Source: Streptomyces sp. WP-1 (GTDB lineage: Bacteria > Actinomycetota > Actinomycetes > Streptomycetales > Streptomycetaceae). Taken from it: a stretch of 64,000 nt of DNA. Position 1 is the stretch's first letter, and every line of letters begins with the position of its first letter. The notes below the pieces were generated by a model. It saw only the letters and a list, made by a program, of their open reading frames with translations. It made no database searches and had not been told where the DNA came from. The stretch spans positions 7,411,001-7,475,000 of the forward strand of contig NZ_CP123923.1 of the NCBI RefSeq assembly GCF_030450125.1. The letters run 5' to 3'. Shown piece by piece: positions 45,541 through 53,424 of the stretch. The translations under genes and the position numbers were made by a program.

Positions 45541-47517
45541 TCACGGTCCCACCCCGCCGCGCGCACGGCGCCAGGCGTCGTCGGCCAGCAGCCGCAGGCC
45601 GTTGAGGCCCACGATGACGGTGGAGCCCTCGTGCCCGGCGACGCCGAGCGGCAGCGGCAGGCTCCCGGCCAGGTCCCAGACGACCAAGCCGGTGATGAAG
45701 ACCGCCGCGATGACCAGGTTCTGCACCACCAGCCGCCGGGCGCGGCGGGAGAGCGCGACGATCGCGGGGACGGTGGCCAGCTCGTCGCGGACGACGACGG
45801 CGTCGGCCGTCTCCAGGGCGAGGTCGGATCCGGCGCGGCCCATGGCGATGCCGGTGTGGGCGGCGGCGAGCGCGGGAGCGTCGTTGACGCCGTCGCCGAC
45901 CACCAGCACCTTGCGCCCGGCCCGCTGCAATTCCTTCACGGCGGCGACCTTGTCCTGGGGGAGAAGGCCCGCACGGACGTCGGTGATGCCGACCTCCCCG
46001 GCGAGGCGGGCGGCGGCGCGCGCGTTGTCGCCGGTGACCAGCACCGGCGTGGCTCCGGCCAGGCCGGTCAGAGCGGCGACGGTGGCGGCGGCCTCCGCGC
46101 GCGGCCGGTCGGCGATGCCCAGCACCCCGACCGGGGTGTTCCCGACCTCGACCAGGACGGCGGTACGACCCTCGTCCTCCAGCCCGGCGGCCACACCGGC
46201 GGCCGGATGATCGGTACGCCCCTTCAGCAGCCGGGCGGGGCTGCCGACCGCTACCGCCCTGCCCTCGACGGTGGCTGTCACGCCGCTGCCGGGGGCGGAG
46301 GCGAAGTCCTCCGCCGCGGGGATGTCCAGGCCACGGGCGCGGGCCGCGTCCACGACGGCACGGGCCAGCGGGTGCTCGCTGGGGTGCTCGGCCGCCGCCG
46401 CGATCCGCAGCAACTCCTCCTCGCTCAGGCCGGCGTCGGCCAGCGGTCGGATGCCGGTCACGCGCGGGGTGCCTTCGGTCAGGGTGCCGGTCTTGTCCAG
46501 CGCCACCGCGTCGATCTGGCCCAGCTGTTCCATCACGACGGCGGACTTGACGAGCACACCGTGGCGGCCGGCATTGGCGATTGCGGACAACAGGGGCGGC
46601 ATGGTGGCCAGCAGCACCGCACACGGGGAGGCGACGATCATGAAGGTCATGGCCCGCAGCAGTGTGGGCCGCAGGTCCGCGCCGAACAACAGCGGCAGCG
46701 CGAACAGCGCGATCGTGGCGGCGACCATGCCGAGGCTGTAGCGCTGTTCGACCTTCTCGATGAACAGCTGAGTGGGCGCCTTGGTCTCGGAGGCTTCCTC
46801 GACCATGGCCACGATCCGGGCGATCACCGAGTCGGAGGGATCGCGCTCGACCTTCACCCGCAGGGCCCCGGTGCCGTTGAGGGTGCCGGCGAAGACCTCG
46901 TCGCCCTCCTCCTTGGCCACGGGCAGCGGCTCCCCGGTGATGGTGGCCTGGTCCACCTCGCCGGTGCCGTCCAGGACGCGGCCGTCGGCGCCGACCCGCT
47001 CCCCGGGCCGTACCAGGATGACGTCGCCCACGGCCAACTCCTCGGTGCGCACCGTCTCCTCGCTGCCGTCGTCGGCCAGGCGGGTCGCCGTCGTGGGGGC
47101 GAGGCCGAGGAGGCCGCGCACGGAGTCCGCGGTGCGGGCGGTGGCGATCGCCTCCAGGGCGCCGGAGGTGGCGAAGATGACGATCAGCAACGCGCCGTCC
47201 AGGACCTGTCCGATCGCCGCCGCCCCCAGCGCCGCGACGACCATCAGCAGGTCGACGTCCAGGGTCTTCTCCTTGAGCGCCCGCAGGCCCGCCCAGCCGG
47301 GTTCCCAGCCCCCGGTGGCGTAGGTGAGCGCGAGCAGCGGGCCCCAGGACCAGGCCGGTGCCCCGGCCAGGTACAGCGGCAGCGCGATCAGGAACAGCAT
47401 CAGCGCGGCGCCGGTCCAGCGGGCCTCGGGCAGGGCGAAGACCCTGGTGCGCCGCCGTGGTGCCGCCTTCTCGCGGGTCTCCGTGCGCGAGACCGGGCGG
47501 GTGAGGGTGGAAGACAT
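45541..47517 (-). CDS. Heavy-metal P-type ATPase, P1B-4 (SPC) subgroup
   Basis: A 658-residue P1B ATPase. The actuator loop has TGEPLPV (194-200), the phosphorylated Asp341 is in DKTGTLTEGT, VVGDGVNDAPAL is the hinge motif, and the transmembrane metal site is SPC (297-299) rather than CPC. With the C-terminal HEGSTVIVGLN motif this defines P1B-4 pumps, which export Co2+, Ni2+, Zn2+ or Fe2+ rather than Cu+. There is no N-terminal metal-binding domain. ATG 47517 is divergent from the ArsR gene, which likely derepresses it in excess metal. Confidence 0.92.
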   Translation of the reverse strand: MSSTLTRPVSRTETREKAAPRRRTRVFALPEARWTGAALMLFLIALPLYLAGAPAWSWGPLLALTYATGGWEPGWAGLRALKEKTLDVDLLMVVAALGAAAIGQVLDGALLIVIFATSGALEAIATARTADSVRGLLGLAPTTATRLADDGSEETVRTEELAVGDVILVRPGERVGADGRVLDGTGEVDQATITGEPLPVAKEEGDEVFAGTLNGTGALRVKVERDPSDSVIARIVAMVEEASETKAPTQLFIEKVEQRYSLGMVAATIALFALPLLFGADLRPTLLRAMTFMIVASPCAVLLATMPPLLSAIANAGRHGVLVKSAVVMEQLGQIDAVALDKTGTLTEGTPRVTGIRPLADAGLSEEELLRIAAAAEHPSEHPLARAVVDAARARGLDIPAAEDFASAPGSGVTATVEGRAVAVGSPARLLKGRTDHPAAGVAAGLEDEGRTAVLVEVGNTPVGVLGIADRPRAEAAATVAALTGLAGATPVLVTGDNARAAARLAGEVGITDVRAGLLPQDKVAAVKELQRAGRKVLVVGDGVNDAPALAAAHTGIAMGRAGSDLALETADAVVVRDELATVPAIVALSRRARRLVVQNLVIAAVFITGLVVWDLAGSLPLPLGVAGHEGSTVIVGLNGLRLLADDAWRRARGGVGP

Positions 47518-47574
47518 CGGCGCGGGTTCCTTCGCACGGGGAGGGGCGGAACCACTCCACCGTAGCAGGAACGA

Positions 47575-47601
47575 ATGAAGAGACGTTCATGTATTCATGA
47601 A
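47575..47601. promoter_or_regulatory. ArsR/SmtB-type operator
   Basis: ATGAA (47575) and TTCAT (47586) form an inverted repeat around GAGACG, followed by a second palindrome TTCATGAA (47594-47601). These lie in the 97-bp region between the divergent metal ATPase and ArsR genes, overlapping the likely promoters, as in typical SmtB/ArsR imperfect dyads. Confidence 0.6.
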
Positions 47602-47614
47602 GGGGGGCCGTAGT

Positions 47615-48028
47615 ATGAGACGCATGGGTCATGGAGCCGCACCGCCTGCCGACGACGTTCCGCGCACACGCCTGGACGCGGCGCACGCCGCCCGGGTGGC
47701 CACCACGTTGCAGGCGCTGGCCACTCCCTCAAGACTGCTGATCCTCGCCCGGCTGCGTGAGGGGCCGCTGCCCGCGACGGAGCTGGCGGGCGAGGTCGGC
47801 ATGGAGCAGTCCGCCTGCTCCCACCAGCTGCGCCTGCTACGCAACCTCGGTCTCGTCACCGGCACCCGCAAGGGCCGGTCCGTCGTCTACGCGCTCTACG
47901 ACAACCACGTCGCCGCACTCATCGACCAGGCCATCTACCACGTCGAACACCTTCGTCTCGGCCTGAGCGACACCACGGCACCCGCGGCGGAACCCGAGCT
48001 GGAAGCCACCGCCGGCCCGAGCGCCTGA
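47615..48028 (+). CDS. ArsR-family metal-sensing repressor
   Basis: A 137-residue winged-helix regulator: ALATPSRLLILARLREGPLPATELAGEVGMEQSACSHQLRLLRNLGLVTGTRKGRSVVYALYDNHVAALIDQAIYHVEHLRLG. The DNHVAALIDQAIYHVEH helix places Asp/His residues as in the alpha5 Zn/Ni/Co site of SmtB/NmtR. ATG 47615 has AAGGGGGG at 6 bases and is preferred over ATG 47597, which lies in the operator. It should repress the divergent P1B-4 pump. Confidence 0.9.
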   Translation: MRRMGHGAAPPADDVPRTRLDAAHAARVATTLQALATPSRLLILARLREGPLPATELAGEVGMEQSACSHQLRLLRNLGLVTGTRKGRSVVYALYDNHVAALIDQAIYHVEHLRLGLSDTTAPAAEPELEATAGPSA

Positions 48029-48202
48029 GCCCCTCGACACCCTCGTCCTCACCGGCGCCCTGCCCGCCGTCCTCGGAGCGAACGGTCGACGTACGGCGCC
48101 GACTGCGCCGGGTCGGCCGATCTGCGCACCTGCGCCGGTGGTTTCCGCAGCGCGCCGAAGCCCGGGGCACCTGCGCACGTATGTACGGGCGCCCCGGACC
48201 GT

Positions 48203-48478
48203 TCAGCCGCCCCAGACCGACCAGGACGTGGCTCCGTGCACGGACGCCAGGACGGCGAACACGACCAGGTCGGCGATGCCGAGCCCCAGTCCGAGCCGTG
48301 CCCGGAACCGGCGCGGTGTGTCCCGGCGCAGGGCGATGACGGCGAGCACGATGGCGATGGGGCCGAGGACCAGATTGAAGACGAGCAGTCCGAGAAGTCC
48401 CAGGACGAAGGAGGCCACCGCCATGCCCTCGGTGTCCCGTCGGCCCGTGCGGGCGGAGGGTGGTGCGGTCAGTCGCAT
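48203..48478 (-). CDS. DUF4190-type small membrane protein
   Basis: A 91-residue protein with two hydrophobic segments: GMAVASFVLGLLGLLVFNLVLGPIAIVLAVIALRR, the DUF4190 pattern, and LGLGIADLVVFAVLASVHG. GGAGG is 7 bases before ATG 48478. It follows a 54-residue membrane-protein gene by two bases, so they form a two-gene operon. Function unknown. Confidence 0.75.
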   Translation of the reverse strand: MRLTAPPSARTGRRDTEGMAVASFVLGLLGLLVFNLVLGPIAIVLAVIALRRDTPRRFRARLGLGLGIADLVVFAVLASVHGATSWSVWGG

Positions 48479-48480
48479 GG

Positions 48481-48645
48481 TCAGACCCTCCTCGTCCGGC
48501 CGCGCCGGCGCCGCTCGCGTCCGGCGAACACGACGAGCCAGCCGACGATCACGGCACCGACCACCAGGGTGACGGGCCAGGGAAGGTAGGCGGCCGAGCC
48601 CAGGATGATGCCCAGCAGGAGCAGGGCGACGACCAGGAAGAGCAC
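48481..48645 (-). CDS. 54-residue small membrane protein
   Basis: A short gene starting at GTG 48645 with a strong GAGGAGG 5 bases upstream. The product is VLFLVVALLLLGIILGSAAY followed by LPWPVTLVVGAVIVGWLVVF and a basic tail AGRERRRRGRTRRV: two transmembrane helices with the tail on the inside. It stops 2 bases before the DUF4190 gene start. Base composition and ribosome sites support real expression. Function unknown. Confidence 0.7.
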   Translation of the reverse strand: MLFLVVALLLLGIILGSAAYLPWPVTLVVGAVIVGWLVVFAGRERRRRGRTRRV

Positions 48646-48989
48646 GTCTACCTCCTCGGTCCGACGGTGCGGGTGGTGGCCGGTGGTTCGCTGTCCCGTT
48701 CGTACGGCGACCTCTGCGGCCGTTTCGTCAACGCGTTCATGTCATCGGCGGTTACCCGGGGGCGCGCGTCTCACGCGTCCGGGGGCGCCACGGACCGGCT
48801 CGGCCCAGCAGAACCCTTTGACCGGCGGCGAGTTGGCTTCCTGACACCGGGAGTGGCCGGAGGTACCGCGCTGATCGAGGTGGCCGGTGCGGAAGACAGT
48901 GAACGAGCCGGGCGACTGCGCTCCGAGCATCCGGCGGTTCAGAACTCGATGATCTCGTTCGGCTGCCTGGTGCGCTCGGTTCCTCCTCC
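48646..48989. other. 344-bp gap without a recognisable gene
   Basis: Six frames show no plausible domain or ribosome site. It contains the promoter of the small membrane-protein operon and may hold eroded coding sequence. Confidence 0.35.
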
Positions 48990-49430
48990 TCAGCGCAGTT
49001 GTTCGGCCAGTCCGACGATGACGCCCTCCGGGCCGCGGAGGTAGCAGAGCAGATAGCTGTCCTCGAACCGGGCGATCTCGCCTACGAGTTCCGCGCCGTG
49101 CGGGCGCAGGCGGGCGACGGTGTTCTCGATGTCGTCGACGGCGAACATGACGCGGTGCGTGCCCAGGATGTTGTGCGGCCGGTTGCGCGGCCCCGCGCTG
49201 ATCGCCTCCGGGCTGCGGTACTTCGCCAGTTCGAGCCGACTGTGACCGTCGGGGGTCCGGAGCATCGCGATGTCACAGCGGACGCCGTCGAGCCCGGTGC
49301 ACCGGTCGGCGAAGAGGCCCTCGACCTCCCCCCTGCCCTCCAGTTCCATACCGAGTTCCACGAAGAACGCGATGGCGGCATCCATGTCCTCGACGACGAT
49401 GCCGACGTTGTCCATCCGCTGAATCGCCAT
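48990..49430 (-). CDS. VOC/glyoxalase-fold protein
   Basis: A 146-residue protein with two beta-alpha-beta-beta-beta units: MAIQRMDNVGIVVEDMDAAIAFFVELG in the first and HRVMFAVDDIENTVARLRPHGAELVGEI in the second, ending in GPEGVIVGLAEQL. His/Glu metal ligands typical of the superfamily are present at the strand ends (e.g. GLAE). ATG 49430 follows GGAGAAGGAG. It may be a lyase, dioxygenase or drug-binding protein; substrate unknown. Confidence 0.88.
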   Translation of the reverse strand: MAIQRMDNVGIVVEDMDAAIAFFVELGMELEGRGEVEGLFADRCTGLDGVRCDIAMLRTPDGHSRLELAKYRSPEAISAGPRNRPHNILGTHRVMFAVDDIENTVARLRPHGAELVGEIARFEDSYLLCYLRGPEGVIVGLAEQLR

Positions 49431-49542
49431 GACGGCCTCTCCTTCTCCCTGGTCGGCGCCGATCATGCGCCACATCGGATACGGGCATACTTTCGGTCAC
49501 CCTTTTCTTTCCATGCCTTGCCGAATCGCATGTTTACCCAGC

Positions 49543-49650
49543 TATGACGCCTTACGGCTGGTCGACCCGGCGGGAGGAACGATGCTGTGCCACAACGGCG
49601 TGTGCCCGGAGAACGTCATCTTCCGCGACGGCCGTGCGGCAGCCCTGCCG
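49543..49650 (+). pseudogene. Catalytic-loop fragment of an aminoglycoside-phosphotransferase-like gene
   Basis: The frame reads LVDPAGGTMLCHNGVCPENV then IFRDGRAAALP, the APH/choline-kinase Brenner motif region (normally CHxDxxxxN followed by VFRDGRAVALIDFD). The catalytic Asp is Gly here, and the DFD metal-binding motif is missing. The N-terminal half of the same gene lies next to it on the opposite strand. Confidence 0.65.
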
Positions 49651-49945
49651 CAGCAGTTCTCCCACCGATCTCAACGCGATCTTGGTCATTGCTCAGCGCG
49701 GAAACCGGGGTATAGCGACGTCGCCCGGGATGAAGGTCAGCTGTTCGCGGCCGTCCGAGGTCAGACGGATCGGCGTCGGAGCCCTGATCCTTGAGCGCGA
49801 GGAGATGGGCATGGAGGGCGCGCGCGGTGCGCGACGCCGGGCGTTCGACCAGACCACCGTGGCGGAGGACCGCGCCTGCGTTCGTCATGCCACCGACCAG
49901 GGCTTCGCCCTTTGCCGTCTCCCCGTCAGCGGTCATGTCGATCAC
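49651..49945 (-). pseudogene. N-terminal fragment of the same phosphotransferase-like gene, inverted
   Basis: On the minus strand MTADGETAKGEALVGGMTNA, GAVLRHGGLVERPASRTARA and LHAHLLALKDQG lead, after one frameshift, into TPIRLTSDGREQLTFIPGDV AIPRFPR, a stop in place of the expected Trp, then AMTKIALRSVGELLR. These match the N-lobe and hinge of phosphotransferases. The next part of the protein is found immediately beside it but on the plus strand, so the gene was broken by an internal inversion near 49650. Confidence 0.65.
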
Positions 49946-50200
49946 GCTATCGTCAGGGCGGCCGGGTGCGGGACGGTCCCGAGACAGGTGGACGTGCCCA
50001 GGCTGCGGCAGGTGCCGGCCGGTCTGCCGATGCTACGGGCCGCCCGCCGACGAACGCCTACTCATCGAGGTCAGGTTGACTGGTCTTCAGGTCGACCGCC
50101 TGCCCGGTAGAAGCGACCCGCTGCCCCTCTGGCTGTGATCCGTCCACAACCGGCGACCGGCACCCTGCACTCGCATGCACCGGCCGAGGGCTGTCCTCGA

Positions 50201-50560
50201 TCACATCCGGGCGGCCAGCCAGACGGTCACCGCCGCGGTGACGACGAGCCCGGCGTTGAGCGCGATCCGGCGGTCTTCGCTCATCAGGTGGACGGCGATC
50301 GCGCCCGTCTGAAGGAGTACGAAGCCGATGGCCGCGGCGAACGCCAGTGAGGGGGCGATGCCGGTCAGTGGCGGCAGGATCAGGCCGGTCGCGCCGAGTA
50401 TCTCGACCGCCCCCAGCGCCCTGAGGGCGGGCAAGGGCATGTGGTCGACCCAGGCCATCATCGGCCGGAGCTGATCGCGGCTGCGGATCATCTTCAGCGC
50501 GCCTGCGTAGACGTAGAAGATGGCGAGCAGTCCCGCGAGGGTCCAGTAGGCGATGTTCAT
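50201..50560 (-). CDS. DoxX family membrane protein
   Basis: A 119-residue protein with four transmembrane helices: MNIAYWTLAGLLAIFYVYAG ALKMI, LPALRALGAVEILGATGLIL, APSLAFAAAIGFVLLQTGAI and NAGLVVTAAVTVWLAA. The GALKM and ExxxGATGLILPP patterns are typical of DoxX-like proteins, sometimes linked to thiol stress or terminal oxidases. Stand-alone gene; function not established. Confidence 0.85.
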   Translation of the reverse strand: MNIAYWTLAGLLAIFYVYAGALKMIRSRDQLRPMMAWVDHMPLPALRALGAVEILGATGLILPPLTGIAPSLAFAAAIGFVLLQTGAIAVHLMSEDRRIALNAGLVVTAAVTVWLAARM

Positions 50561-50733
50561 GGTTCCCGTTCATGGGCCACCGGGTCACCGGGGCCCGTCG
50601 ATTGTGTCGATCAGTCGATTACCGGAAGAGCCCCGGCGAAGGCCCGGCCCGTCGTCCGAGGGGCTTGGAGGCCGAGGCGCGGCTGTGACCTGCCGGTCGG
50701 GAGGGGGCCGGGCGCCGTGGGGTGCCCCCGGCT

Positions 50734-51228
50734 TCAGGCGGGCTCGGTGGCGGGCTCGGTCGCGTAGCGGCTCATCACGTCGATGTTGGCCTGGGGCGTC
50801 AGCGGCCGGCCGGTGGCGAGTACTTCCTGGAGGTCCCGGAAGTACTGCACGTACAGGTCGGGGGTGAACGTGCTCAGCATGACGGCGGGTTGGTCGGTCA
50901 GGTTGGCGAAGGTGTGCGGCGTCCCGGGCGGAACCATCACGAGTGTGCCCGCCCCGGCGTCGTACTCCTCGTCCCCGACGGTGAACCGTACGGTGCCCGA
51001 CAGCACGTAGAAGCCCTCGTCGTGCCGGGCATGGCGGTGCTGCGGCGGCCCCTGGGTGTGCGGGGCGAGGACGGACTCGGCGATCGCGAGGCGGTGCCCG
51101 GTGCGGCTGCCGTCCTCCAGGACCCGCATCCGCGTGGTGCCCAGAACGATCATCTCGCCATCACCGGGACCCACCACCGATACCGCGGGGCGGGTCTGCT
51201 GCTCACTGCTCTGCGCTTCTTCGGTCAT
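50734..51228 (-). CDS. Cupin-domain protein
   Basis: A 164-residue single-domain cupin. Motif 1 is GPPQHRHARHDEGFYVLSG (metal ligands His, His, Glu) and motif 2 PPGTPHTFAN (His). ATG 51228 is used because an upstream extension is out of context. It is divergent from a LysR gene with an inverted repeat between them and is therefore its probable target. Reaction unknown; may be a dioxygenase, isomerase or detoxification protein. Confidence 0.88.
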   Translation of the reverse strand: MTEEAQSSEQQTRPAVSVVGPGDGEMIVLGTTRMRVLEDGSRTGHRLAIAESVLAPHTQGPPQHRHARHDEGFYVLSGTVRFTVGDEEYDAGAGTLVMVPPGTPHTFANLTDQPAVMLSTFTPDLYVQYFRDLQEVLATGRPLTPQANIDVMSRYATEPATEPA

Positions 51229-51283
51229 GCCCACGAGTCCACCGCCGGGACCCCCGGGCTGTCCAAGACCTGTCCTGCGGCGC

Positions 51284-51302
51284 CGATACCTCACGGGTAT
51301 CG
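51284..51302. promoter_or_regulatory. Probable LysR operator between cupin and LysR genes
   Basis: CGATACC-TCACG-GGTATCG is a perfect 7-bp inverted repeat with 5-nt spacer, contains the LysR T-N11-A form (ATACC...GGTAT), and ends 7 bases before the LysR GTG start. It fits autorepression and activation of the divergent cupin gene. Confidence 0.65.
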
Positions 51303-51309
51303 TTGCAGC

Positions 51310-52161
51310 GTGGAGCTACGGACCTTGCGCTACTTCGTGGCGGTCGCCGAGGAACTCCACTTCGGCCGGGCCGCCACCCGCCTGCACATGAGCCAGCCGC
51401 CGCTGAGCCGGGCGATCAAGCAGTTGGAGGCCGACGTCGGGGCCCTGCTCTTCGCCCGCTCGCCGGCCGGCGTCACCCTCACCGCGGTGGGCGCGGTGCT
51501 GCTCGACGAGGCGCGGGACCTGCTCGACCATGCCGACCGCGTCCGGGCACGCGTCAGCGCGGCGGCCGGCGTCGCGGCCATCACCATCGGTATTCTCGGC
51601 GACGGCACCGACCCGGGAGTGGCCAGGCTGGCCGCCGCCTACAGCCGGTACCACCCCGACATCGACATCCGCGTCCGCGACACGGACCTGACCGACCCGA
51701 CGTGCGGACTGAGCGCCGGACTGGTCGATGTCGCCCTCACCCGGGCGCCGTTCGACACGACGGCCCTGACGGTGCGTGCACTGCGGTCCGACCCGGTCGG
51801 CGTGGTCCTGCGCGCCGACGATCCGCTGGCCGGCCGCGACGGGCTGCTGCTGGCCGAGCTGAGCGACCGCCGCTGGTTCCAGTTCCCGCAGGGCACCGAC
51901 CCCGTCTGGCAGTCGTACTGGAACGGTGGCCGGCCGCGCGAGGGCCCCGTGGTGCGCACCGTCCAGGAGTGCCTGCAAGCCGTGCTGTGGAACGGCACGA
52001 TCGGCCTGGCCCCGCTGGGACACGACCTGCCCGCGGAGCTGGCCGTGGTGCCGCTGACCGACATGCCGCCGAGCCGAGTGGTGGCGGTGTGGAACGAGGG
52101 TGACACCAACCCCTTGATCCGATCCTTCATCGAGATCGCGACAACGGCCTACCGCCACTGA
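51310..52161 (+). CDS. LysR-family transcriptional regulator
   Basis: A 283-residue regulator beginning VELRTLRYFVAVAEELHFGR, with the winged helix AATRLHMSQPPLSRAIKQLEADVGALLFARSPAGVTLT and a C-terminal periplasmic-binding-like effector domain. The GTG at 51310 gives the canonical LysR N terminus. It is divergent from the cupin gene. Confidence 0.92.
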   Translation: MELRTLRYFVAVAEELHFGRAATRLHMSQPPLSRAIKQLEADVGALLFARSPAGVTLTAVGAVLLDEARDLLDHADRVRARVSAAAGVAAITIGILGDGTDPGVARLAAAYSRYHPDIDIRVRDTDLTDPTCGLSAGLVDVALTRAPFDTTALTVRALRSDPVGVVLRADDPLAGRDGLLLAELSDRRWFQFPQGTDPVWQSYWNGGRPREGPVVRTVQECLQAVLWNGTIGLAPLGHDLPAELAVVPLTDMPPSRVVAVWNEGDTNPLIRSFIEIATTAYRH

Positions 52162-52417
52162 GCACCGGCGACCGGCGCTGCCGCGACCACCGACGAAGCC
52201 CGCAAGGCCATAGCCGAGGGGCGCACCGTCCTCGTCTACAGGTTCATCGAGGCGAACAAGACGAGCGCGGCGACCGCGCCCATGGCCGGGATCGGCGAAC
52301 AGATCGAGGCGGTGGAGGCGGAGGGCCCGGCGGCTCGACCAGATGGCCGCCGCCGAGAGCAGGACTCTCAGCGGCGAGCGCATCGGCCTGGTCTGCCTCT
52401 TCCGTCGCCGCATCTGA
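52162..52417 (+). pseudogene. Remnant of a small conserved streptomycete hypothetical gene
   Basis: Starting just after the LysR stop, ATTDEARKAIAEGRTVLVYR FIEANKTSAATAPMAGIGEQ IEAVEAEG, then after a +1 frameshift RLDQMAAAESRTLSGERIGL VCLFRRRI and a stop. This resembles a family of short hypothetical proteins ending in LVCLFRR. There is no start codon and a Trp-Arg position is altered by the shift, so it is a non-functional fragment. Confidence 0.5.
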
Positions 52418-52562
52418 CCTTCCCCAGACCGAAGCCCGGCCCAGCGCTGGGGCTTTCGCATGAGCGGGAGGCGAGATGGCACGCCGCTGCCCAGCCGGAC
52501 CGCCCTCGCGTCGCAAGCCGCTGGCTGGTCGAGTGTCAGATCTGCACGAGGCATCCCGGCAT

Positions 52563-52670
52563 CGATACACGAATCGAGGTCGATACACGAACCGGGATCG
52601 ATACACGAACCGGGATCGATACACGAACCGGGATCGATACACGAACCGGGACCGATGCGCGGACCCGGAT
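52563..52670. repeat. 18-bp tandem repeat, six units
   Basis: Unit CGATACACGAACCGGGAT is repeated six times head to tail (units begin at 52563, 52581, 52599, 52617, 52635, 52653): the second to fourth are identical, the fifth differs by one base, the first and last are diverged. It lies just downstream of the minus-strand TetR gene end. No spacer is present, so it is not a CRISPR. Length is likely to vary among strains. Confidence 0.9.
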
Positions 52671-52677
52671 CACGACC

Positions 52678-53346
52678 TCACGCCCTGGCCGTGTCGGCAC
52701 CGGCGGCGGGGGCGAGTATGGCCGCGGTCAGGGTTCGTCTCATCCAGTCGCGAAAGTCGTCGCGTTCGTAGCCGAGACGGCGAACCAGAAGGTCGTAGGT
52801 GTCAGGACTCGCGATCGTCCATGCCGTGTCGATCGCGGCTTCGCGGGTGAGGCCGTCGGCCAGTGCGGCTTCGGGGATTCCGTCGAGCACTCGGGCGAAG
52901 AGCCGGTGGCGGAGGAGCTGGAGTTCGTTCCAGTCGGCGGCGATCTCGGGGTCGACTGCTGCGGCGTCCCGGTACAGGCGCCAGCCGGTCGCGGCGCGCT
53001 CGGCGACCTCCGCGACGAGATCGGCCAGTTCCGCGAGGCGCTCCCGCGGTGGCATGCCCGCGAATCGCGAGGCCGCGTCCTCCGGGGACGAAGCGGTTCC
53101 GGAAAGGGCCTTCTCCATGTATCCGCGAAGAAGCTCACGTTTGCTTCCCCACGCCAGATAGAGGGTCGGCACGGACACTCCGGCTGCGGCGGCGAGCCGG
53201 GTGACCGTCGTCCCCGCGTACCCGTGTGCCGCGAACTCTTCGGCGGCGGCCTCCAGCAGCCGATCGCGAGTGTCACGCCGTAGCGCGTCCCCGACCCTCT
53301 TCTGGCGGCTCCGGGGCTTCGGCTCACCGGCTTGGTCAACGGTCAT
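52678..53346 (-). CDS. TetR-family transcriptional repressor
   Basis: A 222-residue regulator with the helix-turn-helix RDRLLEAAAEEFAAHGYAGTTVTRLAAAAGVSVPTLYLAWGSKRELLRGYM. ATG 53346 is preferred to ATG 53364 because the latter lies inside the left arm of the operator and has no ribosome site. It is divergent from the CocE-type hydrolase gene and very likely represses it through the 15-bp inverted repeat. Confidence 0.9.
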   Translation of the reverse strand: MTVDQAGEPKPRSRQKRVGDALRRDTRDRLLEAAAEEFAAHGYAGTTVTRLAAAAGVSVPTLYLAWGSKRELLRGYMEKALSGTASSPEDAASRFAGMPPRERLAELADLVAEVAERAATGWRLYRDAAAVDPEIAADWNELQLLRHRLFARVLDGIPEAALADGLTREAAIDTAWTIASPDTYDLLVRRLGYERDDFRDWMRRTLTAAILAPAAGADTARA

Positions 53347-53361
53347 GACAGCAGCGTACTC

Positions 53362-53411
53362 CATGCTTTTAAGTGGCGATCAGACGACCTAGAACACCAC
53401 TTAAAAGCATG
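53362..53411. promoter_or_regulatory. TetR operator with perfect 15-bp arms
   Basis: CATGCTTTTAAGTGG (53362-53376) and CCACTTAAAAGCATG (53397-53411) are exact reverse complements separated by 20 bp, inside the 78-bp divergent region between the TetR and hydrolase genes. The AT-rich arms stand out strongly from the background. Confidence 0.85.
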
Positions 53412-53424
53412 ATAGGACGGTGCC

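Noticed and set aside
48646..48989. Plus-strand frame with a GVAGGTALIEVAGAEDSERA segment
   Set aside because: It looks protein-like over only about 50 residues, has no ribosome site and matches no family I recognise; not enough to call a gene.
52563..52670. Possible CRISPR array
   Set aside because: The 18-bp units are directly adjacent with no unique spacers, and there are no cas genes in the window.
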